This document shows, piece after piece, positions 1-5,312 of a DNA stretch of 5,312 bases. The notes beneath the pieces are model-generated. The model made no database searches and was not told the DNA's origin. It saw nothing but the letters and a program-made list of their open reading frames with translations. The translations under genes were made by a program, and so were the position numbers. Numbering within the stretch: position 1 is the stretch's first letter; the number at the start of each line of letters is the position of its first letter. This DNA is from M3007 sp038246345 (GTDB taxonomy: Bacteria; Bacteroidota; Bacteroidia; Chitinophagales; Saprospiraceae), in NCBI GenBank assembly GCA_038246345.1, contig JBBRWA010000363.1, positions 1 to 5,312 on the forward strand. Reading direction: 5' to 3'.

Positions 1-55
1 CTTCGCTTTTACCTGCCATAGCCTTGGCGACGGCAGGAAGGCTACGGCGGGTAAA
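1..55. repeat. Palindromic intergenic repeat, copy 1
   Basis: This 55-bp unit recurs at 118-172 with a single difference (C at 45, T at 162). Its outer arms, 8-23 and 40-55, are inverted repeats of 16 bases with two mismatches, both of which would be G-U wobbles in RNA, around a 16-base spacer. The spacer holds a second partner for the left arm: CCTGCC at 12-17 can pair with GGCAGG at 32-37 or with GGCGGG at 46-51. The element may extend beyond the left window edge. It resembles a REP-type or small non-autonomous palindromic element. I cannot name a family, and I see no coding potential in it. Confidence 0.75.
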
Positions 56-117
56 CTCGACTAGGTTCGACACGCGCTTTTTTTTGATAATCCCACACCG
101 TTCCGACACTTACCCAC

Positions 118-172
118 CTTCGCTTTTACCTGCCATAGCCTTGGCGACGGCAGGAAGGCTATGGCGGGTAAA
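118..172. repeat. Palindromic intergenic repeat, copy 2
   Basis: This is the second copy of the 55-bp unit, in the same orientation and offset by 117 bases from copy 1. Arms 125-140 and 157-172 pair over 16 positions with only one non-Watson-Crick pair (T131 opposite G166, a wobble in RNA), so the stem is better than in copy 1. The same alternative inner pairing exists (129-134 with 149-154). The 62 bases between the copies show no similarity that I can see to the sequence after copy 2. That argues for two insertions or a duplicated palindrome rather than a true 117-bp tandem repeat. Confidence 0.75.
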
Positions 173-208
173 ATAGACGACATTACCGCTAGTACGCAAA
201 AGGTTCCA

Positions 209-231
209 ATGCCTTGTAATACGCAAGGCAT
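209..231. terminator. Perfect 8-bp hairpin, possible terminator
   Basis: ATGCCTTG (209-216) is exactly complementary to CAAGGCAT (224-231) across a 7-base loop. A T-rich stretch follows within a few bases (from 234), as in a weak intrinsic terminator on the + strand. The T run is interrupted and does not abut the stem, and no upstream gene is visible in the window, so the role is uncertain. Confidence 0.3.
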
Positions 232-268
232 GCTATTTTCTATTTATTTCCTTCCTGTGTGTATGCTT

Positions 269-285
269 CCCGCCAATGGGCGCGG
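269..285. other. GC-rich short hairpin
   Basis: CCCGCC (269-274) can pair with GGCGcGG (279-285), with one bulged C at 283 and a four-base loop. It sits in a GC-rich island within AT-rich spacer DNA, about 50 bases before the first gene. It could be a terminator stem, a small repeated intergenic motif or a leader structure. Nothing in the window decides between these. Confidence 0.3.
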
Positions 286-334
286 GGCTGTCCTTTAGGC
301 TTTTGATTTGGTTCAAAGTATATTATCTCATGCT

Positions 335-3202
335 ATGTTTTTCAAGTTCAATTTTTCACAATTTAAATCTAATTTAACATGGTTAACAAAACATTATTTT
401 GCAAAAAATGGGGGGGGGGGCTTTTTGCTTCTGCTGCTAAATCTACTTTTAGTTCAAAAAACACTAAAAGCGCAGGTTCCAATCCCACAATGTTCCCCTT
501 TTCAATTTGAAGTTTGTAAGGTCTTACCTGACATTAATTCCTATCCTCCAAACCCGAATAATCCAGGAGCCTTTCAAGCTATTTACAAGATAAAGCTGAA
601 AGTGTTGCCCAACAATCCGAATCAAATGAATTTACCAGCTACTTGGAATTTTAATTACTTATCATTTAGCGGTTTGGTGGCTGTGAACGGCTTCACTTCA
701 CGGATCAATCTCGAAAAAACCGAGCTATTTTCTAAGGGGACTATTGGCTCTCCCAATCCTTATTATCAGTACTTAACCGTTACGGAAAGCGGAGAAGTGA
801 CCTGGATCGTAGGTACTAACCAAAGTTGTAATGGAGGAGAGCTAGGAGAAACACTGACTTTCCCTGACGCATCAGAAGTCTTACTATTTACAATTGTTGT
901 TGACGGAGTGCCTGGAGACATAATTGATTTTACCAATTTGTCTGCCGAAATCAGAGACTGCAAGACGTACAATTGTCCTGTAGGAACCATGGCTGTTAAC
1001 CAATGCCAAGGACAGTCAAATTATTTGATGGAGTTCTTAAATCCAGCAATTTGTAATCCGGCAAAAACGGTAAGTTTTGAACTGTTATATGCTTTTGGCA
1101 ATACCTATATCGAAATAAAATTAAATAATCTTATTCCTGGCGTTTTACATGAGTCCGATTTTATCGTACATATTGTTCCTCAAATGAATGGGATAAACAA
1201 TTTAGAAATAAAGTTTGATCCAATTTTAGGGGGCCCTCAGCTTCATCATTCGAAAAGGAAAAACGCTGATGGGTCATTTGATTTTTACATAGATCCTTTA
1301 CCATTTACAACAGCGTCGACGACGGGTACTGCTACTATATTGCTGCTTAGAGTAGATGGACAATTTAATCTGTCCCAAGGTGTCACATTTGGTTGTTCCA
1401 TGACACTTGGGAGGATTGCTTTTACTCAGGGTGGCGGTTCAGCAAATTACACTATTTGTTCGTTGAGCAGCACAAATGCCACATTGACGATACCAGGCTA
1501 CGCTGCGTGTGCCAATACGCTCAAAGTTTTACCAACTCGCTATCTCGGCCAGGATTGTAATACAGGCGTGCGTTATACACTTACACATGACGCAAGCGGG
1601 CCGCTCAACCTTTCGTCGTTGAAATTATTTTTTGCTTTTGACCTGAGCAGCACCAGCATGCCAGGAGCCTTAACAAGTACCTTGCCCTGTTCGTCTTGCG
1701 GGACTTTAATACACAACCCAACTTCAGGCTTTTGGGAGTACAAATATGAACAAAACACTCCTTTATCGCTGGCCAGCGGAGCAGAAGTACTTATCCCATT
1801 TGCAGTTAATTCCAATTGCGTTCGTTATTACGTGGTTCAAGCAGAAGCGACAATGGCTGGATCTACGTGTGCGCTGGGGGTAACCTTTGACCCTGCGCAA
1901 TGGCCAGCTTGTGATCCAAAGGTGCGTGCGAAAGTTGCAGTTGATAAAAATTCAACTACAGTACCCGCCCCCGTCTACAAGGTAACGCTGGAAAGCTTGT
2001 CGGATCCAACTTACCACCCCGTTAATGATGTTGATTGCGAAGATGAGTTCTCTTTTTGTCCAGATCAAAGCAAAGCACCATTTCAATTGCGTGCGGAAGC
2101 TGTCGTTCCGAATTATCTTTGCGGGGTCACAACCTACGATTTGGTGTTGATAACGAAGCATATTTTAGGAATTAGTCCGCTTCTAGGAGCGAAAAACTGG
2201 ATTGCAGCAGATGCCGTACTAAGTTCTCCCTCGGCTATTTCAACTACCGATGTTGTGCGTATAAGGCAATGTATTTTGGGCATAAATACGGACTTCGGTT
2301 CAAACGGGGCTCCTTCATGGTGGTATTTTAACGATGGCTATCCATTTATTCCTTCCTATTTAGATCCTCCATACGCTAACTCCAATATTTTGCCAGTGCC
2401 TCCCAATGGTTCTGGCAGTCCCGAAGTTTTTTTTGCGGTGAAAGTGGGTGATGTGAACCAAACTTGTATTTGTGGTGTCCAAAGGCCTTCAGGCGTTCTT
2501 GAACAAAATCCGTTTCTCAAAGCAAAAAGGGGACAAAAAAAGGGGGCAACTGCCGAGATTGAGGTGCCTGTTTGGTCAAATGCACCTTTTGATTTGATCG
2601 CAGCACAGGCTGGCTTCCAATTTGACCCGGCTTTGTACACCTTGAAAGACATTGTCCTGAACCATGAATTGCCCGAAATCAACGAAGTCAACTTCGGCAG
2701 AACCCAGCAACAGGATGGAAAGGTCTATTTCGCCTGGTATCCGCTTGATGGGCAAACCACGCTTCCAAAAAACAAACTGCTGTTTACGTTGATATTTGAA
2801 CCCAAAAATCAGGCTGCTAGAAACCCAGGCCCAATATGCTGGACATCAAATGATGTGCTAGAAAACCTCGTTTACAAAGAGGATGGAACGGAGTTCAATG
2901 TCAAGCTCGAATGGGATGAAGCCGAAGCGACAAGAAACGTCGAATTAAATTTTGAGGTTGCACCCAATCCTTTTCAGGAAAACTTAACAGGCTATGTTTT
3001 TTCGGAAAAATCTGGAAAAGCCACTTTATCGCTTTCTGATAGCAAAGGGTATAGCTATTTGCAAAATCCGATAGACCTGAAATCTGGAGAAAACGTTTTT
3101 GAAATCAATCGAATTTCAACACTTCAACCAGGAGTTTATTTCCTCACGCTTCAATTTGAAGGGCAAAAAATCCAAAAACGCGTAGTTAAGCTCATGAGAT
3201 AA
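335..3202 (+). CDS. T9SS-exported multidomain protein with dockerin-like and cohesin-like modules
   Basis: This is a large secreted or surface-anchored protein of 955 residues, counted from the ATG at 335. A TTG at 308 would add nine residues, and an in-frame TAG at 296 closes the frame. The leader has a Gly run, a Leu-rich core (about 29-41) and ends near KAQ (45-47). Residues 50-530 are beta-rich and cysteine-rich with no recognised family, possibly three sandwich modules. A dockerin-like segment follows: CGVTTYDLVLITKHILG (596-612), ISTTDVVRIRQCILGI (635-650) and VKVGDVN (702-708), with degenerate calcium ligands. Residues about 735-860 resemble a cohesin/CBM-type sandwich (VPVWSNAPFDLIAAQAGFQF). 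VAPNPFQ (875-881) begins a C-terminal type A sorting domain ending in KRVVKLMR, the signal for the type IX translocon. About 23 cysteines suggest disulfides outside the cell. A scaffold or adhesin role is inferred; no catalytic motif was seen. The start is uncertain because of the G11 tract at 410-420. Confidence 0.9.
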   Translation: MFFKFNFSQFKSNLTWLTKHYFAKNGGGGFLLLLLNLLLVQKTLKAQVPIPQCSPFQFEVCKVLPDINSYPPNPNNPGAFQAIYKIKLKVLPNNPNQMNLPATWNFNYLSFSGLVAVNGFTSRINLEKTELFSKGTIGSPNPYYQYLTVTESGEVTWIVGTNQSCNGGELGETLTFPDASEVLLFTIVVDGVPGDIIDFTNLSAEIRDCKTYNCPVGTMAVNQCQGQSNYLMEFLNPAICNPAKTVSFELLYAFGNTYIEIKLNNLIPGVLHESDFIVHIVPQMNGINNLEIKFDPILGGPQLHHSKRKNADGSFDFYIDPLPFTTASTTGTATILLLRVDGQFNLSQGVTFGCSMTLGRIAFTQGGGSANYTICSLSSTNATLTIPGYAACANTLKVLPTRYLGQDCNTGVRYTLTHDASGPLNLSSLKLFFAFDLSSTSMPGALTSTLPCSSCGTLIHNPTSGFWEYKYEQNTPLSLASGAEVLIPFAVNSNCVRYYVVQAEATMAGSTCALGVTFDPAQWPACDPKVRAKVAVDKNSTTVPAPVYKVTLESLSDPTYHPVNDVDCEDEFSFCPDQSKAPFQLRAEAVVPNYLCGVTTYDLVLITKHILGISPLLGAKNWIAADAVLSSPSAISTTDVVRIRQCILGINTDFGSNGAPSWWYFNDGYPFIPSYLDPPYANSNILPVPPNGSGSPEVFFAVKVGDVNQTCICGVQRPSGVLEQNPFLKAKRGQKKGATAEIEVPVWSNAPFDLIAAQAGFQFDPALYTLKDIVLNHELPEINEVNFGRTQQQDGKVYFAWYPLDGQTTLPKNKLLFTLIFEPKNQAARNPGPICWTSNDVLENLVYKEDGTEFNVKLEWDEAEATRNVELNFEVAPNPFQENLTGYVFSEKSGKATLSLSDSKGYSYLQNPIDLKSGENVFEINRISTLQPGVYFLTLQFEGQKIQKRVVKLMR
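410..420 (+). repeat. G11 homopolymer in the signal-peptide region
   Basis: Eleven consecutive G lie inside the leader of the first gene, preceded by A6 and T. In the written sequence they encode the Gly run just before the hydrophobic core. Tracts of this length are prone to slipped-strand mispairing and also to sequencing error. Loss of one G would put the ATG at 379 in frame with the Leu-rich core and the rest of the protein. Gain of one G would leave neither the ATG at 335 nor that at 379 in frame with it. Confidence 0.95.
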
Positions 3203-3208
3203 GCCATC

Positions 3209-3263
3209 AATGAAGGATAAGGCGTATGGCACTGCTTCAAAGCCATCGCCTTATCCACTCATT
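3209..3263 (+). terminator. Long hairpin after the first gene, probable terminator
   Basis: GGATAAGGCGTATGGC (3215-3230) pairs with GCCATCGCCTTATCC (3242-3256) as a 15-bp stem with one bulged T and an 11-base loop. AATGA (3209-3213) and TCATT (3259-3263) extend it by five pairs past a small internal loop. It begins seven bases after the stop codon at 3200-3202, the usual place for a terminator. No T run follows, so it could act as a factor-dependent terminator or a 3'-end stabiliser instead. If it stops transcription, the downstream gene needs its own promoter in the remaining 90 bases. Confidence 0.55.
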
Positions 3264-3353
3264 GAGCTTGTCTCCTTTACTGCTGACCAATCTCGATGAT
3301 CAGGCAGCAAATTCCATTTTATGATCCATTCACCACGAATCAATCAATTTCCT

Positions 3354-5312
3354 ATGGACAGGTTTTTCCCGCTCAGTATCACAATTTTCTTTTTCTCCTC
3401 CAACCTTTTTTGCCAATCAACTACCTGGCATGTAAACAAAGCTGCAGTTGGCTTCAATTCGGGTTTGAATTGGGGCGATGCTTTTACCAATTTACAAAGT
3501 GCCTTTTCCGCCGCTGATGCAGGAGATTTTATTTGGGTGGCAACGGGCGAATACCAGCCTGATACTGGAACAAATCGCGATAAATACTTCGCACTTAAAA
3601 GTAAGGTTAAAATTTATGGGGGCTTTTCAGGCTGGGAGAGCAGCCTTGGCCAAAGAAATTTATCTGCGAACCCTGTGGTATTGAGCGGCAACATCGGCAA
3701 CCCACTTGACAGCACAGACAACTCCTATACCCTCCTGTATATGGCATATCCAGATACCAGTACGCTTATTGATGGGCTCACGTTTCGGCATGGTTACGCT
3801 GTCAGCGATACCAGTTTTTTCAACAACGCCCCGACTTTGAGCGGAGGCGCTGTATATATCGAAGCAAAGAATGGCAAAGCGCTTCCGGTTTTCAAAAACT
3901 GCAACTTTCTGGACAATGCCGCAAAATCTAAGGGCGGGGCAATTTTTATCAACGGACAAGGGAGCACTGGCTGTATGCCTCTTTTTTACAACTGTAATTT
4001 TATCAACAATAAATCTCTTTTCCAGGGTGGTGCGATTTACATGACAGGCGGGATTACAGTTGACCGGGGGGATGAGTTCAGGGATTGTAGGTTTGAGCGA
4101 AATTCAGCATCATATCAAGCTGGGGGCATCTACTATGCCAACACTTACGGCACTGGAACGTTGAATTTCCAACATTGTGTCATTACGCAAAATACTGCCT
4201 ATCATTTTGGAGGGTTTATGTACATGCCTAAATTTGGTTCTTTTTCCTTGAAAATCACGATTGATAGTACTGAAATCTCCAACAACTATTCTGATACAAA
4301 ACAAAGTGTTTTATATGTCGAAGATAATTCGGCGCAAGAATATCAAACCGTGGTCAAATTAACAAGATCTATTATCTCTAACAACAAACAAGGCATTAAC
4401 GATCCAAATAATTCAGGAATAATTACAATTGAGGCATCTACTGTCGACGGCCCCTCTCTGGATACTCTTATTATTTATTCAAATAAGATTTTTAGCAACA
4501 TTTCTTCCTCTGGCAATGTGATACAAGTTTATCCAAGGTTTTTTTCGAGAGTAGACAAAAACTTAATATACAATAATGCTGCTTATTTTCCTGCGTATTC
4601 AATTTCAGCATCAGAAGTAGCCATTGGCGGATATGGAAAAAATGTTGAGATTTCTAGAAATATTGCATTTAATAATGCTGTGTGTCCACTTGGGGGAGGA
4701 GCAATTGCAAATCCAGACTCTAAATTATTGATCTACAACAATCTTTTATTTAATAACAATATTCTAGGAGGAGAAAACGGAAATCACGTTCTCTCTTTTG
4801 GTATCGGTTTTTCAGCTGGTTCACAGCAGCCGGCTCAGGTATTCAATAATATATTTGTGAATAACAAGGTAACTGTAGTAAGTAATTCTATCCATTTCTA
4901 TGGCTTTCCACTAGCTTCATTGCGCAACAATATTTTTATCAACAATACGGATGCTGCCACTGGAGCGCGTATTATTCCATTTAGGCTGAACTGGGACTCT
5001 CTTTACCTTGCTCACAACCTGCTGGACGTAGAATGTTCGACCCTTCCTGGCCCGATTATTTGCGGAACAGGGAATGTTTTTGCAACAGATGCCTTTTTTG
5101 TCGATACTGCCGCGGGCAATTTTCACTTGCAGCCCTGCTCTCCGGCCATTAATGCAGGCGATAACTCCATACTTCAAGCATATGGAATTGGCCAGGATTT
5201 TGATGGGTCGCCAAGAATATTGGAATCCACTGTCGACATCGGCGCCTACGAATCCCCCGCCTTCGCCCTCGCAACCACCCCAAACATCCTCCCCGCCTGC
5301 ACGGGCGCACCC
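3354..5312 (+). CDS. Choice-of-anchor Q, right-handed beta-helix exported protein (3' end outside window)
   Basis: An uninterrupted frame of 653 codons runs off the right edge without a stop. The ATG at 3354 gives a compact signal peptide (MDRFFPLSITIFFF, ending near FCQS, residues 19-22). An ATG at 3321 would add 11 residues, and an in-frame TGA at 3297 closes the frame. C20 lacks a proper lipobox (NLFC), so a lipoprotein is unlikely. TTWHVNKAAVGFNSGLNWGD (23-42) and FIWVATGEYQPD are typical openings of bacterial parallel beta-helix proteins. Residues 155-290 carry five GG[AIF] turns 29-32 residues apart with CxFxxN motifs, like chlamydial Pmp repeats. Further NNIFxNN ladders run to about 570. 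PCSPAINAGDN (594-604), DFDGSPRI (615-622) and VDIGAYE (627-633) form the choice-of-anchor Q signature. A C-terminal T9SS sorting domain beyond the window is expected but not seen. An adhesin or polysaccharide-binding or -degrading role is possible; no catalytic residues could be assigned. Confidence 0.88.
   Translation, partial: MDRFFPLSITIFFFSSNLFCQSTTWHVNKAAVGFNSGLNWGDAFTNLQSAFSAADAGDFIWVATGEYQPDTGTNRDKYFALKSKVKIYGGFSGWESSLGQRNLSANPVVLSGNIGNPLDSTDNSYTLLYMAYPDTSTLIDGLTFRHGYAVSDTSFFNNAPTLSGGAVYIEAKNGKALPVFKNCNFLDNAAKSKGGAIFINGQGSTGCMPLFYNCNFINNKSLFQGGAIYMTGGITVDRGDEFRDCRFERNSASYQAGGIYYANTYGTGTLNFQHCVITQNTAYHFGGFMYMPKFGSFSLKITIDSTEISNNYSDTKQSVLYVEDNSAQEYQTVVKLTRSIISNNKQGINDPNNSGIITIEASTVDGPSLDTLIIYSNKIFSNISSSGNVIQVYPRFFSRVDKNLIYNNAAYFPAYSISASEVAIGGYGKNVEISRNIAFNNAVCPLGGGAIANPDSKLLIYNNLLFNNNILGGENGNHVLSFGIGFSAGSQQPAQVFNNIFVNNKVTVVSNSIHFYGFPLASLRNNIFINNTDAATGARIIPFRLNWDSLYLAHNLLDVECSTLPGPIICGTGNVFATDAFFVDTAAGNFHLQPCSPAINAGDNSILQAYGIGQDFDGSPRILESTVDIGAYESPAFALATTPNILPACTGAP
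3843..4223 (+). repeat. Pmp-like beta-helix coil repeats within the second gene
   Basis: The protein has GG[AIF] at residues 164, 194, 225, 257 and 286, a period of 29-32 residues (about 93 bases). Four of these units begin with a Cys motif at 183, 214, 245 and 275: CNFLDN, CNFINN, CRFERN and CVITQN. The combination of an F/I-x-x-N motif followed about ten residues later by GGAI recalls the chlamydial polymorphic membrane protein repeat. Each unit probably forms one or more turns of a right-handed beta-helix, with stacked Asn and Cys ladders. The nucleotide sequence has diverged, so recent slippage is unlikely. Confidence 0.75.

Larger units (their letters stand above)
1..334. other. Gene-free upstream region with palindromes
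   Basis: No convincing coding region is present here. The stretch contains the two 55-bp repeats, a T8 run at 78-85 that no obvious stem precedes directly, and two further hairpins at 209-231 and 269-285. The frame of the downstream gene is closed by a TAG at 296-298, so that gene cannot start earlier than 299. The density of palindromes fits an intergenic spacer carrying terminators or small repeated elements. Its promoter content is unresolved. Confidence 0.6.

Noticed and set aside
1..172. CRISPR array
   Set aside because: There are only two copies, the unit is 55 bp with long palindromic arms, and no cas gene is present. This fits a palindromic element rather than CRISPR.
308..334. TTG at 308 as start of the first gene
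   Set aside because: It only adds nine residues to an already overlong leader, and the first in-frame ATG is at 335. There is no ribosome-binding site to favour it.
307..341. Possible Bacteroidota promoter: TTTG at 307-310 with a TAnnTTT-like TATGTTTT at 334-341
   Set aside because: The gap between the elements is 23 bases, longer than the usual spacing, and the last base of the -7 box does not match. If real, it would exclude the ATG at 335 and favour that at 379, but the match is too weak to annotate.
766..2691. Several minus-strand frames of 69-111 codons within the first gene
   Set aside because: All lie inside a well-supported + strand gene and show no domain, signal peptide or independent start signal. 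Those at 3660-3959, 4110-4304 and 4917-5177 inside the second gene were rejected for the same reason.
3354..3419. Lipoprotein signal at Cys20 of the second protein
   Set aside because: The residues before the Cys are NLF. A lipobox needs a small residue at -1, so ordinary signal peptidase I cleavage near FCQS is more likely.
3296..3684. Two short + strand frames at 3296-3517 and 3478-3684
   Set aside because: They overlap the start of the beta-helix gene in other frames. Their products have no recognisable features, whereas the frame from 3354 gives a signal peptide and known motifs. They are shadows.

Overview
The window looks like an accessory, surface-protein region of a Bacteroidota genome, most likely a Saprospiria-type bacterium (Haliscomenobacter/Lewinella-like). 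This is inferred from protein content: a C-terminal type IX secretion (T9SS) sorting domain, the dockerin-like module style of the first gene, AT-rich leaders and the absence of clear Shine-Dalgarno sites. No rRNA, tRNA, CRISPR array, transposase or plasmid origin was recognised.

Layout. Positions 1-334 hold no gene that I can support. They carry two almost identical 55-bp palindromic units (1-55 and 118-172, one difference), a perfect 8-bp hairpin at 209-231 and a GC-rich hairpin near 269-285. Positions 335-3202 (+) encode a 955-residue exported, cysteine-rich, multidomain adhesin-like protein. It has a signal peptide, beta-rich N-terminal modules, a dockerin-like segment, a cohesin-like beta-sandwich and a T9SS type A sorting domain. 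Its signal-peptide region contains an uninterrupted run of 11 G. After its stop codon lies a long hairpin (3209-3263). A second + strand gene begins at about 3354 and stays open to the window edge (653 codons seen, no stop). It encodes an exported right-handed beta-helix protein with Pmp-like GGAI/FxxN coils and a choice-of-anchor Q signature (SPAINAG...DFDGSPR...VDIGAYE).

Both genes encode large extracellular proteins lying head to tail 151 bp apart, so they may contribute to the same cell-surface or secreted layer, though no shared function is demonstrated. The most notable point is the G11 tract. As written, the frame is entered from an ATG at 335 with an unusually long signal-peptide n-region. 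Loss of one G would instead fuse a shorter, more conventional leader from an ATG at 379 to the same protein. The tract is therefore either a phase-variable switch on export or a one-base sequencing error.
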